From Mesorhizobium sp. Z1-4 (GTDB taxonomy: Bacteria > Pseudomonadota > Alphaproteobacteria > Rhizobiales > Rhizobiaceae), in NCBI RefSeq assembly GCF_004000235.1, contig NZ_RCIO01000003.1, positions 248,373-312,372 on the forward strand: a stretch of DNA of 64,000 nucleotides, read 5' to 3'. The notes beneath the pieces were generated by a model, which saw nothing but the letters and a program-made list of their open reading frames with translations, was not told the origin of the DNA and ran no database searches. Position numbers and translations under genes: made by a program. Shown piece by piece: positions 8,950-19,201 of the stretch (positions within the stretch are counted from its first letter, which is position 1; each line of letters opens with the position of its first letter).

Positions 8950-10236
8950 CTAGGTCTGGAAGACTGTGCGGCCCGCGACCATTGTTTGCAACACCTTGCC
9001 CTGCAATCGCGCGCCCTCATAGCAGGTGTTCTTGGAACGCGAGCGAATGTCGGCTTCGCGAACGATCCAGGGAAAGTCCAGATCGACAACCGCCAGATCG
9101 GCGGGCGCGCCAGGCGCCAGTGTGCCGCCAGGCAGGCCGAACAGCCGCGCCGGCGCGGTGGACAGCGCATCTATGAGGCGCAGCAGCGGAACGTCGCCAT
9201 TGTGGTGCAGGCGAAGCGCCACGGCGAGCAGGGTCTCCAGCCCGATCGCGCCGGTGGCCGCATCGGCGAAAGGCAGGCGTTTGGTGTCGACATCCTGCGG
9301 GTCGTGCGATGACGAGATGATATCGACGGCACCGCTGCGCAGTGCCTCGACCATGGCCAGCCGGTCTTCCTCCGTGCGCAGTGGCGGCGAGAGGCGGAAG
9401 AAGGTGCGGTATTCGCCGACATCGATCTCGTTGAGCGCGAGATGGTTGATCGAAACACCGGCCGTAACCTGCGCGCCATCCGATTTCGCGCGGGCCACCG
9501 CCTCGGCGGAAACAGCCGTCGACAATTTGGCCGCATGATAGGCGCCGCCGGTCAGGCGGGCGAGCCGAAGATCGCGCTCCAGCGGTATGATTTCGGCTTC
9601 GGCCGGTATGCCGGGCAGGCCGAGCCAGCTTGCGTAAAGTCCCTCATTCATCACCCCTCCACAGGAGAGGTCGGCATCCTGGGCCTCAAGCGAGAGCACG
9701 GCACCAAAGTCGCGCGCATAGGTGAGGGCTCTGCGCACGACAAGCGGATTGGCAATCGTGTTGCGTCCCTCGGTGAAGGCAACTGCGCCCGACTGGCGCA
9801 GAAGGCCGAACTCGGTCATTTCCTGACCTTCGAGCCCTTTTGTCACCGCCGCCGCGGGGTGAATGTTGACGACAGCCGTTTCACGCGCAGTGCGCAGCAC
9901 GAACTCGACCAGCGCCGGGTCGTCGATGACCGGATGGGTGTCGGGCATCATGATGACGGAGGTTACGCCGCCGGCTGCGGCCGCGTGGCTCGCGGAGGCA
10001 ATCGTCTCGCGATGCTCGGCGCCCGGCTCGCCAATGAAGACGCGGCTGTCGACCAGGCCGGGAATGATGAGATTGCCGGTACAGTCGATGATCTCGGCGC
10101 CGTCCGGTGCGCCCTGATTATGGGCTTTTGCGCTGGCTGCCTTGATTTTGCCGCCGGCGACGACAACCGCGCCATATTCGTTGATCCCGCGCGAGGGGTC
10201 GACAATGCGCGCGTTGGTGAACACGGTCGCCGTCAT
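8950..10236 (-). CDS. pyrC: Dihydroorotase-like protein lacking metal ligands (PyrC' / PyrX type)
   Basis: A 428-residue amidohydrolase-fold protein clearly homologous to class I dihydroorotase, the third step of pyrimidine synthesis. However, the zinc motif that should read DxHxHxREPG is [10 protein letters not shown] here (about residues 62-71), so both histidines and the substrate arginine are gone. The other expected ligands are also altered: the HxED region reads [10 protein letters not shown], the HVST region reads YHAAKLST, and the late TDHAP region reads SSSHDPQ. It overlaps pyrB by 4 bp. Known inactive dihydroorotase homologues (PyrC' of Pseudomonas) form a complex with aspartate transcarbamoylase, so a structural role is the best inference and an active enzyme is expected elsewhere in the genome. 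Confidence 0.88.
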   Translation of the reverse strand: MTATVFTNARIVDPSRGINEYGAVVVAGGKIKAASAKAHNQGAPDGAEIIDCTGNLIIPGLVDSRVFIGEPGAEHRETIASASHAAAAGGVTSVIMMPDTHPVIDDPALVEFVLRTARETAVVNIHPAAAVTKGLEGQEMTEFGLLRQSGAVAFTEGRNTIANPLVVRRALTYARDFGAVLSLEAQDADLSCGGVMNEGLYASWLGLPGIPAEAEIIPLERDLRLARLTGGAYHAAKLSTAVSAEAVARAKSDGAQVTAGVSINHLALNEIDVGEYRTFFRLSPPLRTEEDRLAMVEALRSGAVDIISSSHDPQDVDTKRLPFADAATGAIGLETLLAVALRLHHNGDVPLLRLIDALSTAPARLFGLPGGTLAPGAPADLAVVDLDFPWIVREADIRSRSKNTCYEGARLQGKVLQTMVAGRTVFQT

Positions 10237-11195
10237 TGCGCATCCCCGGCATTCCGGCGCGGATCAAGCAGCGCCTCCATAACCGCCATGCGCACCGCAA
10301 CGCCCATCTCCACCTGTTCTTCGATGACGCTTTGCGGGCCGTCTGCAATCTCGGAGGCGATCTCGACGCCGCGGTTCATGGGGCCAGGATGCATGACCAG
10401 CGCGTCTTCCTTTGCCGCCTTCAGCTTTTCCGCGTCGAGGCCGTAATAACGGAAATACTCCCTTATCGAAGGCACAAACGCGCCAGACATGCGCTCGCGC
10501 TGGAGGCGCAGCATCATGACGACGTCGGCGTCTTGCAGGCCATCGGCCATCGATGTGAAGGGCTGAACGCCCATGCGCTCGATGCCGGCAGGCATCAGCG
10601 TTGACGGGCCGACGACGCGCACCCGCGCGCCAAGCGCGTTCAACAGCACGATGTTGGAGCGCGCCACGCGGGAATGAAGAACATCGCCGCAGATGGCGAC
10701 CGTGAGCTTGCCGAGCGCGCCGCGCGCACGGCGGATCGTCAGCGCGTCCAGCAGCGCCTGCGTCGGGTGCTCATGCGCGCCGTCGCCGGCATTGACCACC
10801 GAGCAGCCGACCTTCTGCGCCAAAAGGGCCGCCGCACCTGCCGAAGCATGGCGGATAACCAGGATGTCGGGCCGCATGGCGTTCAGCGTCATTGCGGTGT
10901 CGATAAGGGTTTCGCCCTTTTTCACCGAAGACGAACCCACCGACATGTTCATCACATCGGCGCCAAGCCGCTTGCCGGCCAGTTCGAACGACGACTGGGT
11001 GCGTGTGGAAGCTTCGTAGAACAGATTGATCTGCGTGCGTCCGCGCAGATTGGCGGATTTCTTCTCCGACTGGCGCGAAATAGCCACCGCGGCGTCGGCG
11101 CGGTCGAGCAAGAGTTCGATATCGGAAGGAGAAAGGCTCTGGATCCCCAGCAGGTGCCGGTGCGGAAAAAGGGGGAACGTGTCGGCTGGTCTCAT
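10233..11195 (-). CDS. pyrB: Aspartate carbamoyltransferase catalytic subunit
   Basis: A 320-residue transcarbamoylase that joins carbamoyl phosphate and aspartate, the committed step of pyrimidine synthesis. The carbamoyl-phosphate loop STRTQSSFE lies near residues 63-71, with KGETLIDT near 92-99, the [10 protein letters not shown] motif near 140-149, and MHPGPMNRG near 274-282. The N-terminal extension before the fold (about 20 residues) is in line with the class B enzymes that pair with an inactive dihydroorotase, and the next gene encodes exactly such a protein, overlapping by 4 bp. No pyrI regulatory-subunit gene is nearby. Confidence 0.95.
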   Translation of the reverse strand: MRPADTFPLFPHRHLLGIQSLSPSDIELLLDRADAAVAISRQSEKKSANLRGRTQINLFYEASTRTQSSFELAGKRLGADVMNMSVGSSSVKKGETLIDTAMTLNAMRPDILVIRHASAGAAALLAQKVGCSVVNAGDGAHEHPTQALLDALTIRRARGALGKLTVAICGDVLHSRVARSNIVLLNALGARVRVVGPSTLMPAGIERMGVQPFTSMADGLQDADVVMMLRLQRERMSGAFVPSIREYFRYYGLDAEKLKAAKEDALVMHPGPMNRGVEIASEIADGPQSVIEEQVEMGVAVRMAVMEALLDPRRNAGDAQ

Positions 11196-11362
11196 CTCAA
11201 GCCGGTGCTATAGGGCGCTACCGGCCCAGCCGCAAGGCGATGTGTTGCGCCCGGGAACCTTTCCCCCGAATTCGGTTAAGGCGTCATTTGCTGCGCCGCT
11301 ATATATTTGATGCCAAATGCGGCACAGTCCGCCCACGGCACCGACCAACGAGGTAATTCCGC

Positions 11363-12991
11363 TTGACGCACGACGTGTTCAACCAATCCCCGCCGATATC
11401 CGGCACGAATGCGCTGCGCAGCGACCCTTTGCTGACGCAGCTGTCGGAGGATTTTGCCGAGCCAATACGTAAGGAGCTGGAGCTCCTGGGCCGATTCGTG
11501 CGGTCGGCAGAAGCGCTCGATCTGGCGCGCATTGCAAACGCTCAGACGCCGCAGCTCAAAACACATGACCAGCGCGGCAACCGGCTCGATCAGGTGGAAT
11601 TCCATCCGGCCTACCACGCGCTGATGCGGCGCTCGGTCTCCCTGGGCCTGCATTCGAGCGTTTGGGAAAACAGCAAGGCCGAGCAGGGCCGGCGGCACCA
11701 GATTCGGGCGGTCCGCTACTATCTCATGTCGCAATTGGAGACGGGGCATCTGTGCCCCATCACGATGACGAATGCGTCGTTGGCGGCCTTGATCGGTACG
11801 CCGGACCTTTTCCGCAAATGGGCGCCGCTGGCGACATCGCGCAAATACGATCCCTCGCATGCCGCGCCCTTTAAAAAAGCCGGGCTTACGCTCGGCATGG
11901 GCATGACCGAAAAGCAGGGCGGGACGGATGTGCGCGCCAATACCAGCACCGCCATGCCTGCCCGGGACGGCAGCTACCGGCTGAGCGGCCACAAATGGTT
12001 CATGTCGGCGCCGATGTCTGATGCGTTTCTGATGCTGGCACAACAGGAGGAGGGGCTTTCGTGTTTCCTGGTGCCGCGCATGCGCGATGACGGGACGCCG
12101 AACGGCCTCCATTTCCAGCGCCTCAAGGACAAACTCGGCAACCGATCCAACGCTTCGTCCGAGGTCGAGTTCGAGGGAGTCCACGCCGATCTAGTGGGGG
12201 AGGCCGGCAAGGGCATTCGCACGATCATGGACATGGTGACGCTGACGCGCCTCGACTGCGCGCTGGGTTCGTCGGCCATCATGCGGGCGGGGCTTGCCGA
12301 AGCGGTCCATCATGCAAGGCACCGCCAGGCCTTCGGCACGGCGCTTGTCGACCAGCCGCTGATGCAGCGGGTTTTGGCCGACATGGCGCTCGATGTCGCG
12401 GGGGCGACGGCGCTCGCATTCCGGCTGGCGCGGGCGTTCGACGAGGCGGCAAACGACCGCGAGCAGGCGGCATTCGTGCGCGTCATGACACCGGTGGTGA
12501 AATACTGGGTGTGCAAGACCGCGCCGGCGCTGATCTACGAGGCGATGGAGTGCCTTGGTGGCAACGGTTATGTCGAGGAAGCGCCGTTGTCGCGCTATTA
12601 TCGCGAGGTCCCGGTCAACGCCATCTGGGAGGGTTCGGGCAACGTTATGGCGCTCGATGTTCTTCGCGTTCTGGCGCGCGGACCGCAGCTTTTCGAAGAG
12701 GTGATGCAAGCCATCGGGCGCGATCTCGGCACGGCCGGACGCGGAGCCATCGAGGTCATCAAGGCCGCAATTGGCGTCGCGGCATCGGACGAGGGTTCGG
12801 CGCGTATCCTCACCGAGCAGCTGGCACTTTCGGCAGCAGCGGCTGAATTGAGGCGCATGGGCGCTGGGCGGATCGCAGATGCGTTTGTGGAAACGCGGCT
12901 TGCCGGCCAGTGGCGCGGCACCTACGGCATGCTCGACGGCCGCCACGATGCGGGCGCGATTGTCGACACGCTCTATCCGGATGCCAGCTGA
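11363..12991 (+). CDS. AidB-like acyl-CoA dehydrogenase family protein
   Basis: A 542-residue flavoprotein of the acyl-CoA dehydrogenase superfamily, longer than the usual 380-390 residues and similar in layout to E. coli AidB of the adaptive response to DNA alkylation. It shows the flavin-binding GMGMTEKQGGTDVRAN near residues 175-190, the helical domain with HARHRQAFGTALVDQP, and the GGNGYVEEAPLSRYYRE segment near residues 395-411. The start is TTG at 11363 behind GAGG at 11350-11353. No ada or alkA gene is nearby, so a DNA-alkylation role is only an inference. Its 3' end overlaps the convergent AEC transporter by 19 bp. Confidence 0.85.
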   Translation: MTHDVFNQSPPISGTNALRSDPLLTQLSEDFAEPIRKELELLGRFVRSAEALDLARIANAQTPQLKTHDQRGNRLDQVEFHPAYHALMRRSVSLGLHSSVWENSKAEQGRRHQIRAVRYYLMSQLETGHLCPITMTNASLAALIGTPDLFRKWAPLATSRKYDPSHAAPFKKAGLTLGMGMTEKQGGTDVRANTSTAMPARDGSYRLSGHKWFMSAPMSDAFLMLAQQEEGLSCFLVPRMRDDGTPNGLHFQRLKDKLGNRSNASSEVEFEGVHADLVGEAGKGIRTIMDMVTLTRLDCALGSSAIMRAGLAEAVHHARHRQAFGTALVDQPLMQRVLADMALDVAGATALAFRLARAFDEAANDREQAAFVRVMTPVVKYWVCKTAPALIYEAMECLGGNGYVEEAPLSRYYREVPVNAIWEGSGNVMALDVLRVLARGPQLFEEVMQAIGRDLGTAGRGAIEVIKAAIGVAASDEGSARILTEQLALSAAAAELRRMGAGRIADAFVETRLAGQWRGTYGMLDGRHDAGAIVDTLYPDAS

Positions 12992-13911
12992 GCGGCGAGC
13001 GACAGCACGACCGGCATGGTGATGAAGGCAAATGCCGTCTGGAGCGTGGCTTCGGCGGCATAAAATTCGGCGTCGCCGCCGAGCTGGCGGGCCAGAATGT
13101 AACCGTTCATGGCCGTCGGTACGGAGCCGCACAGAGCCAGATAGACGATCTGGTCGCCGCGTACGCCGAATGTCCATGCCAGCGTGACTAGCAGCGCCGG
13201 AAAAACGAGCAGCTTCAGTACCAGCGGCAGCCACATGATGGCGCGCGGCTTCAAAGCATCCATCGGGCGCAGGCCGGCACCGATCGCAAGCAGGCCCATG
13301 CCGATTGCTGCGCTGCCGACCAGGCGCACGGCTTCGCCGACGGGTTCGTACAGGCCGTCGGGCAGGAAGCGCAGGAGAATTGCCAGCAGAACCGAGATTA
13401 TCAGCGGATTGGTGGCCATCGCCCGCATGGTGCGCCGCCAGTTTGGTTCGCCGGTCCCCAGCCGCACCAGCACGGCGACCGACGACAGGTTGAGCGGTAT
13501 GATGATTGTCGCCATCGCAAGCGCGACGACCGCGCTGGCCTCGGGCGGATACAGCTTTTGCGCAACGGCGAGGGCGATAAATCCGTTCCAGCGCATGGTG
13601 GTCTGGAATATCGACGTGTACTCAGGTCCGTTCGAGATAGCTGCGGCTTTGAAGAGCGGCCACAGGGCGGCTGAAAACGCGCCCATCAGCGCGACTGCGA
13701 AAAGCAATGCGCCGAGCATGGCGTCGAGCGCCAGATCGCTCAGGTCGGCGTGCAGAATGGTCGTGAAGAGCAGCGTCGGGTAGAGCACCCAGTAGGAGAT
13801 TATCTCCATGCTCTCCCACACGGGCCGGTCCAGTTTCGGCACCTTGCTCAGAAGATTGCCGACCACAATGAGAAGGAAGATCGGAAGGATGCTTTCGAAG
13901 ATGGGGAGCAT
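12973..13911 (-). CDS. AEC family transporter (auxin efflux carrier-like permease)
   Basis: A 312-residue inner-membrane protein with about ten hydrophobic spans in two five-helix halves, the layout of the auxin efflux carrier/malate permease family. Recognisable points are the N-terminal ILPIFLLIVVGNLLSK, a conserved NPLIISV segment near residue 190, and the late GSVPTAMNGYILARQLGGD near residues 263-281. The substrate is unknown; bacterial members move organic acids or similar small molecules. It is convergent with the AidB-like gene. Confidence 0.85.
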   Translation of the reverse strand: MLPIFESILPIFLLIVVGNLLSKVPKLDRPVWESMEIISYWVLYPTLLFTTILHADLSDLALDAMLGALLFAVALMGAFSAALWPLFKAAAISNGPEYTSIFQTTMRWNGFIALAVAQKLYPPEASAVVALAMATIIIPLNLSSVAVLVRLGTGEPNWRRTMRAMATNPLIISVLLAILLRFLPDGLYEPVGEAVRLVGSAAIGMGLLAIGAGLRPMDALKPRAIMWLPLVLKLLVFPALLVTLAWTFGVRGDQIVYLALCGSVPTAMNGYILARQLGGDAEFYAAEATLQTAFAFITMPVVLSLAAQLASG

Positions 13912-14075
13912 TGCGTCCGGTGTCCGGATGATGTGTTTCCCGGCTTAGGCTCGCGCATCCGCCGTGTAAAGGCAGTGCGCCTGTGGGTAACGCCGCGGCG
14001 GTTAACCTTAACAATTGGTTTCGATTGCAGCTGTCAGCGCATACCGCCAGTTTGCGGGCGAGGAGGCGGCAATTG

Positions 14076-14642
14076 ATGCACAAAGCAGTCAAGATCGCAC
14101 TTTCGACGTGCTGGATCGCGGTATTCGGAACCTTGGCAATTATCGCCATGGTGGCCGCGACCGACGGCCTTGACGTGGCGCGGGCCGCCGTACCGTTCGC
14201 GGTGCCGCTGCTGGGCATCGAGCCGCTGGCGAGCGAACCGATGATGGGCGGCCTTTCGCTCGGGTCGGCCATCGTGACCTCGCTTTTCCTTTGGATGCTT
14301 TTGACCGCGCTCATCGGTGACGACGACTGGTCGCGCGGCATCGACAATCCGAGCGAACTTGCCCATGGCGGGGCTTTCGGCATTGGCGGCGTGATCTTTC
14401 TGGCTACCGTGCTCGATGCATCCGTGCCGATCATGATCAGCTGCGGGCTGCTGGTGGCCGCACTCGTCATCTCGCTTTTGCTGTCGCGAATCGGTCCGGA
14501 GCCGAAACAGACGCTGGCGCCGCGCGAGGTACGTGACCGGGCCATCGAGGCCGCGCATGTCTATTCCGTCGAGTTCAAACAGCCGAGCGCCGAGATCGTT
14601 CATTTTCCGATGCGCGGCGAATTCGCCCGCGGAGGGCAGTGA
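14076..14642 (+). CDS. Membrane protein of unknown function
   Basis: Encodes about 188 residues with four hydrophobic spans and a hydrophilic C-terminal tail. The start at 14076 (MHKAVKIALSTC) is chosen because a perfect AGGAGG lies at 14061-14066, 9 bp upstream; the longer open frame from 13983 starts upstream of this site. I recognise no catalytic motif or family. Its TGA at 14640-14642 overlaps the ATG of the next gene, so the two are translationally coupled and probably act together at the membrane. Confidence 0.7.
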   Translation: MHKAVKIALSTCWIAVFGTLAIIAMVAATDGLDVARAAVPFAVPLLGIEPLASEPMMGGLSLGSAIVTSLFLWMLLTALIGDDDWSRGIDNPSELAHGGAFGIGGVIFLATVLDASVPIMISCGLLVAALVISLLLSRIGPEPKQTLAPREVRDRAIEAAHVYSVEFKQPSAEIVHFPMRGEFARGGQ

Positions 14643-14971
14643 TGCGCTACATTCTGCTTTTCTGGGCGACGCCGCTCGGTCTTTTGTGGGGCTGGTTCTT
14701 CCTGTCGTATTACGACTGGAACTTCGGCCTGCTGTTTCTGAGCCGCGAGTTCCACGACTTCGCGTTCCAGATATACGGCAACATGCTCGGTATCGAGCCG
14801 ACGACCATTCCGATCCTGGTCGCCAAGGCCTGCGTTCTGGACACCGCGATCATACTGGCGATTTTCGCCGTTCGCCGCAGGCGCCAGATCATCGCCTGGA
14901 TCGCAGACAGGCGGCAGCGTTATTTCGGGCCGTTTGACGAGAGTATTCTCAACCGGTCGAGCGCGCCCTGA
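14642..14971 (+). CDS. Small membrane protein, probably DUF6105 type
   Basis: Encodes 109 residues starting [20 protein letters not shown], with hydrophobic segments near residues 1-22 and 60-78 and a basic, Arg-rich stretch after the second. The pattern ([20 protein letters not shown]) resembles a small Rhizobiales-specific family annotated DUF6105; function unknown. It starts inside the stop codon of the upstream membrane protein and overlaps the convergent ruvX by 52 bp, a notably long antisense overlap. Confidence 0.65.
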   Translation: MRYILLFWATPLGLLWGWFFLSYYDWNFGLLFLSREFHDFAFQIYGNMLGIEPTTIPILVAKACVLDTAIILAIFAVRRRRQIIAWIADRRQRYFGPFDESILNRSSAP

Positions 14972-15402
14972 AGAATGAAGGCCGCGGCCTCGGCGTCGAT
15001 GATCGCTGAGCGTCTGGCGCGCGATACATCCAATCCGATCAGCGAACGTTCCGCGGCGACCGTGGAAAGCCGTTCGTCCCACAGGACGATCGGCAGCGGC
15101 GTCAGCGGGCCGAGATTGCGGGCGAAGGCCCTGCTTGCCTGTGCGCGGGGCCCCTCCGAACCATCCATATTGACGGGCAGGCCGAGAATGATCGCGGCGA
15201 CGTTTTCGCGCGCGAAAGTCTCAATCAACTGAGCAGCATCGGCACCGAACTTCTTGCGGCGAATCACCGTGCGGGGATGCGCCAGCGACAGGGCGCCATC
15301 CGAGACAGCGACCCCGATGGTCTTGGTGCCCAGATCGAGCCCCGCGAGCCGTTGCCCGGGCTGCACAGATTCGGCGAGCTGTTCGATCGATGTGACTGCC
15401 AT
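14920..15402 (-). CDS. ruvX: Putative pre-16S rRNA nuclease / Holliday junction resolvase-like YqgF
   Basis: A 160-residue RNase H-fold protein of the YqgF/RuvX family. The N-terminal acidic motif [17 protein letters not shown] lies near residues 19-35, [14 protein letters not shown] near 71-84, [14 protein letters not shown] near 106-119, and a late conserved aspartate in [11 protein letters not shown] near 133-143. In E. coli the family member processes the 5' end of 16S rRNA; the older name reflects the resolvase-like fold. It is convergent with the small membrane gene and divergent from the UPF0173 gene. Confidence 0.92.
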   Translation of the reverse strand: MAVTSIEQLAESVQPGQRLAGLDLGTKTIGVAVSDGALSLAHPRTVIRRKKFGADAAQLIETFARENVAAIILGLPVNMDGSEGPRAQASRAFARNLGPLTPLPIVLWDERLSTVAAERSLIGLDVSRARRSAIIDAEAAAFILQGALDRLRILSSNGPK

Positions 15403-15473
15403 CGGCCCGCAATAGCTTTTGACATCGCAGCCGGCAATCTATCCTCTGTCGAATGCAATTGCGGAGAATGCCC

Positions 15474-16181
15474 ATGAACATCACCTGGTACGGCCACTCG
15501 GCCTTCGGAATCGAGAACGGCGATGCCAAAATCCTGATCGATCCGTTTCTGACCGGAAGTCCCGCATGGGACAAGGGTTGGGAAGATGTGGCGGAAGGCG
15601 TGACGCATGTTCTGCTGACCCATGGCCATAACGACCATGTCGGCGATGCGCTCGACATCCTGAAGAAAACCGGCGCGATGCTGGTCGCCAATTTCGAGAT
15701 ATGCATGTGGCTGGTCGGGCAGGGCGTCGATGAAGGCAAGGTCAATCCGGGCAACACGGGCGGCACCGTGGAATGCGGCGGGTTCACTGTCAGCTTTGTG
15801 CGGGCCGATCACTCTTCGTCGTTCCAGACGGGAGGCGGCGCGAATATCTATCTCGGCAATCCACTCGGACTGGTGTTGCATTTCCCGGATGGCAAAAGCG
15901 TCTACCACATGGGCGACACCGATATCTTTTCCGATATGGGCCTGATCAACGAGCTGCACCAGCCGCAGATCGGCCTTGTGCCCATCGGCGACCGCTTCAC
16001 CATGGGCGGTGCGGTGGCCGCACTCGCGTGCCGGCGGTTCTTCAAGTTCGAGACGGCCATTCCTTGCCACTACGGATCGTTTCCGATCATCGATCAGAGC
16101 GCGGACAATTTCGTCGCAGGCATGGATGGGTCGGGTACAGACGTGCTGACGCTCGAGCCCGGCGGGTCGGCGTCGTTCTGA
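15474..16181 (+). CDS. UPF0173 metal-dependent hydrolase (metallo-beta-lactamase fold)
   Basis: Encodes 235 residues beginning [20 protein letters not shown]. The start at 15474 follows GGAG at 15462-15465 and removes seven vector-like residues from the longer frame. The two-metal motif is [13 protein letters not shown] near residues 47-59, with further ligands in [19 protein letters not shown] and the final [11 protein letters not shown]. This is the typical UPF0173 pattern. Members are predicted metal-dependent hydrolases without a settled substrate. The next gene is gatC. Confidence 0.88.
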   Translation: MNITWYGHSAFGIENGDAKILIDPFLTGSPAWDKGWEDVAEGVTHVLLTHGHNDHVGDALDILKKTGAMLVANFEICMWLVGQGVDEGKVNPGNTGGTVECGGFTVSFVRADHSSSFQTGGGANIYLGNPLGLVLHFPDGKSVYHMGDTDIFSDMGLINELHQPQIGLVPIGDRFTMGGAVAALACRRFFKFETAIPCHYGSFPIIDQSADNFVAGMDGSGTDVLTLEPGGSASF

Positions 16182-16277
16182 GCGTCATTTCATATCCGCC
16201 GACGCTCTGCGGTTGCGCTCGGCACGGCCGGGTTCTATAGGCGCGGGGAGCTTTTCCTTCATTTTCTGGAGTTCGCC

Positions 16278-16565
16278 ATGTCGGTCGACATTGCCACTGT
16301 CAAACATGTCGCGCGCCTTGCCCGGATCGCGGTCGACGATGCCGATGCCGAACGCATGACCGGTGAGCTCAATGCGATCCTCGGTTTCGTCGAGCAGCTG
16401 AACGAGGTCGACGTTTCCGGCGTTGAGCCTATGACTTCCGTCATCCCCCTGGAGATGAAGAAGCGGCAGGACGCGGTGACCGACGGCGGAAAAGCTGCCG
16501 ATATCGTGGCCAACGCGCCGGCGACCGAAGAGAACTTCTTCCTGGTTCCGAAGGTGGTGGAATAG
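16278..16565 (+). CDS. gatC: Aspartyl/glutamyl-tRNA amidotransferase subunit C
   Basis: A 95-residue GatC subunit that helps assemble the GatCAB complex, which converts Glu-tRNA(Gln) and/or Asp-tRNA(Asn) to the correct amide form. It begins [17 protein letters not shown] and contains [25 protein letters not shown] and the C-terminal [13 protein letters not shown], as in the family. A GGAG lies about 8 bp before the ATG. gatA follows after one intervening gene; gatB is not in the window. Confidence 0.95.
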   Translation: MSVDIATVKHVARLARIAVDDADAERMTGELNAILGFVEQLNEVDVSGVEPMTSVIPLEMKKRQDAVTDGGKAADIVANAPATEENFFLVPKVVE

Positions 16566-16570
16566 GTCCG

Positions 16571-17038
16571 ATGCCGGTCGCCATCACGGTCGAGACGCCG
16601 CTGCAGGATGCCGTGCGCACAATGGTGGCGGCGCTGAACGACTACCTCATGCCGCTGTCACCGCCGGAGTTTCAGTTTCAGCTCACGGCCGAACAAATGG
16701 CGGAGCCGACGGTGACCGTGTTCGTTGCCCGGGATGCGGGCGGCAGGGCTGTGGGCATGGCGTCGCTGAAAGACCAAGGCGACGGGCTCGGCGAGGTCAA
16801 ACGCATGTTCACGCTGCCGGAAGTGCGCGGCCAACGGGTTGGTTCGCTGCTGCTTGAGCGGGTAGAGGAGCTGGCGCGGCAAAAGAATATCAGCCGGTTG
16901 GTGCTCGAAACCGGCGAAGCGCCGGGGTTCGAGCCTGCCTGGCGGGTTTATGAGCGCGGCGGGTTCGCCCAATGCGGTGCGGTGCTGGACTATCCCGATT
17001 CCGGCTGGTCGCGATTTTACGAAAAGAAGCTTTCCTGA
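16571..17038 (+). CDS. GNAT family N-acetyltransferase between gatC and gatA
   Basis: A 155-residue GNAT-fold acetyltransferase. The acetyl-CoA binding loop is [20 protein letters not shown] near residues 87-106, preceded by a beta strand with the ExKRMFTLP pattern and followed by the acceptor-side segment [24 protein letters not shown]. The acceptor is unknown. It begins 5 bp after gatC and its TGA shares a base with the gatA ATG (TGATG at 17036-17040), so it is fully embedded in the amidotransferase operon. Confidence 0.88.
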   Translation: MPVAITVETPLQDAVRTMVAALNDYLMPLSPPEFQFQLTAEQMAEPTVTVFVARDAGGRAVGMASLKDQGDGLGEVKRMFTLPEVRGQRVGSLLLERVEELARQKNISRLVLETGEAPGFEPAWRVYERGGFAQCGAVLDYPDSGWSRFYEKKLS

Positions 17039-18519
17039 TGACCGAGATCACCAAACTGACGATTGCCGAAGCGCGTGCAAAGCTCAAGGAGAAGGAGTTC
17101 TCCTCGCTTGAGCTGACCAATGCCTATCTCGACGCGATCGACGCCGCGAACCCGACGCTCAATGCCTATGTTGCGGTAACGCATGACAAGGCGCGCGCCA
17201 TGGCCGAGGCCGCCGACAAGCGGCTGGCCGCCGGCGAAGGTGGTGCGCTGGAAGGCATTCCGCTCGGCGTGAAGGACCTGTTTGCTACCGAGGGCGTGCA
17301 TACGCAGGCCGGCAGCCACATTCTGGACGGCTTCGAGCCGCGTTACGAATCCACCGTCACGGCCAATCTGTGGGCCGACGGGGCAGTGATGCTGGGCAAG
17401 CTCAACATGGACGAGTTCGCGATGGGCTCATCCAACGAGACGTCATATTACGGGCCGGTCACCAATCCCTGGCGGGCGAAGAACGACAACAAGGCGCTGG
17501 TTCCAGGTGGCTCGTCGGGCGGCTCCGCGGCAGCGGTCGCTTCATGGCTATGCGCCGGAGCGACGGCGACCGACACCGGCGGTTCGATCCGCCAGCCTGC
17601 GGCGTTCACCGGCACGGTCGGCATCAAGCCGACCTATGGCCGCTGCTCGCGATGGGGCACGGTTGCGTTTGCCTCCTCGCTCGACCAGGCAGGGCCTATT
17701 GCGCGCGATGTGCGCGATGCTGCGATTCTGCTCAAATCCATGGCGTCGTCCGATCCGAAAGATACGACCTCCGTTACGCAGGATGTGCCTGACTACGAAG
17801 CCGCGCTCGGGCAATCGGTGAAGGGCCTCAAGATCGGTATTCCCAGGGAATACCGCATGGACGGGATGCCCGAGGAAATCGAGAAACTGTGGCAGCAGGG
17901 CATCGCGTGGATGGAGGATGCGGGCGCGGAGATTGTCGATATCTCTCTGCCGCACACCAAATACGCGCTGCCGGCCTATTATATTGTGGCGCCGGCTGAG
18001 GCTTCGTCCAACCTGGCGCGTTATGACGGGGTGCGCTACGGGCTGCGCGTTCCGGGCAAGGACATTATCGACATGTATGAAAAGACGCGCGCCGCTGGTT
18101 TCGGCCGCGAGGTCAAGCGCCGCGTGATGATCGGTACTTATGTGCTGTCAGCCGGCTATTACGATGCCTATTACGTGCAGGCCCAGAAGGTGCGCACGCT
18201 GATCAAGAAGGATTTCGAGGACGTTTTTGCCGCCGGCGTGGATGCAATCCTGACGCCGGCGACACCCTCGGCCGCCTTCGGTATTGCCGATGAGGACATG
18301 GCGTCCGACCCGGTGAAAATGTATCTGAACGATATTTTCACGGTGACGGTGAACATGGCCGGACTGCCCGGTATCGCGGTGCCCGGCGGGCTGGACGCGA
18401 ATGGCCTGCCGCTCGGACTGCAGCTGATCGGGCGTCCGTTCGACGAAGAAATGCTGTTCCGTACCGCGCATGTGATCGAGCAGGCGGCGGGCCGTTTCGA
18501 ACCCGCCAAATGGTGGTGA
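17038..18519 (+). CDS. gatA: Aspartyl/glutamyl-tRNA amidotransferase subunit A
   Basis: A 493-residue amidase-signature glutaminase subunit of GatCAB, which releases ammonia from glutamine. The Ser-cisSer-Lys triad is visible: Lys in PLGVKDLF near residue 79, and the serines in the glycine-rich [16 protein letters not shown] and [13 protein letters not shown] segments near residues 155-190. The ATG at 17038 ([16 protein letters not shown]) overlaps the GNAT stop and gives the standard family length. The last 10 bp overlap the next gene. A single gltX elsewhere in the window would be expected to be non-discriminating and feed this pathway. Confidence 0.96.
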   Translation: MTEITKLTIAEARAKLKEKEFSSLELTNAYLDAIDAANPTLNAYVAVTHDKARAMAEAADKRLAAGEGGALEGIPLGVKDLFATEGVHTQAGSHILDGFEPRYESTVTANLWADGAVMLGKLNMDEFAMGSSNETSYYGPVTNPWRAKNDNKALVPGGSSGGSAAAVASWLCAGATATDTGGSIRQPAAFTGTVGIKPTYGRCSRWGTVAFASSLDQAGPIARDVRDAAILLKSMASSDPKDTTSVTQDVPDYEAALGQSVKGLKIGIPREYRMDGMPEEIEKLWQQGIAWMEDAGAEIVDISLPHTKYALPAYYIVAPAEASSNLARYDGVRYGLRVPGKDIIDMYEKTRAAGFGREVKRRVMIGTYVLSAGYYDAYYVQAQKVRTLIKKDFEDVFAAGVDAILTPATPSAAFGIADEDMASDPVKMYLNDIFTVTVNMAGLPGIAVPGGLDANGLPLGLQLIGRPFDEEMLFRTAHVIEQAAGRFEPAKWW

Positions 18520-19142
18520 ACGACGGCGCATCAACCGATGCGAGCGAGGCCGACGATGTCGGACGGCTGATTGCCGACATCGAGCGCCTGCGCGGCGGGC
18601 TGCGGATTTCCGTGCGGCGTACCGCCGACGGGCTCGGGGTTCACATTCCACCGTCGCGAAAAATCCTTGCTGTGCTCTTCCTTTCGTTCTGGCTGTGCGG
18701 ATGGGCCGTGGGCGAATATTTCGTACTGCGTGAAATCATACGAAGCGGCTTTTCCGGTCCGAATTTCTTTCTGATTGCCTGGATCGTTCCCTGGACTGTT
18801 GGCGGTGTGACCGTCTTGTGGACCATCCTGTGGCAGCTGTTCGGCGTCGAACGCCTGTTCTTCACCGCGAACGCGCTGGTGCGGGAGTGGGGCCTGCTCA
18901 GCTTCCGAGGCAAGCGCATAGTGGAAGGTTCGGATATTCGCGAAGTCAGCGTGGTCAAGGGCGCCAGCAACGACCTGGCCGGTATTGGAACCATCAAGGT
19001 AACAACGGCCGGGCGGGCCATGCGAATCGGAAGCGGGCTGTCGGACTACGAAGCAGAACTCGTGGCCAAGCTGGTTCGCGATGCGGCGCATCCAGCAACG
19101 GCAATCGTCGGCGATGGCGACGCCAACGGCAGGCCTGCCTGA
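18510..19142 (+). CDS. Membrane protein with PH-like tail, tandem paralogue 1
   Basis: Encodes 210 residues with an N-terminal soluble segment, two hydrophobic spans (about residues 50-75 and 88-112) and a C-terminal soluble domain beginning [19 protein letters not shown] that resembles the bacterial PH-like pattern of short beta strands. It shares [18 protein letters not shown] and ALVREWGL with the next gene, so the two are tandem duplicates. The first 10 bp overlap gatA, and GTG codons at 18513 and 18516 are possible alternative starts. Function unknown. Confidence 0.75.
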   Translation: MVVNDGASTDASEADDVGRLIADIERLRGGLRISVRRTADGLGVHIPPSRKILAVLFLSFWLCGWAVGEYFVLREIIRSGFSGPNFFLIAWIVPWTVGGVTVLWTILWQLFGVERLFFTANALVREWGLLSFRGKRIVEGSDIREVSVVKGASNDLAGIGTIKVTTAGRAMRIGSGLSDYEAELVAKLVRDAAHPATAIVGDGDANGRPA

Positions 19143-19201
19143 CGTCTACGGGCAAGCGCAAGGCCGCTTTGCGCCGGCGCGGAATCGGGTATCCTGCGGC
19201 A

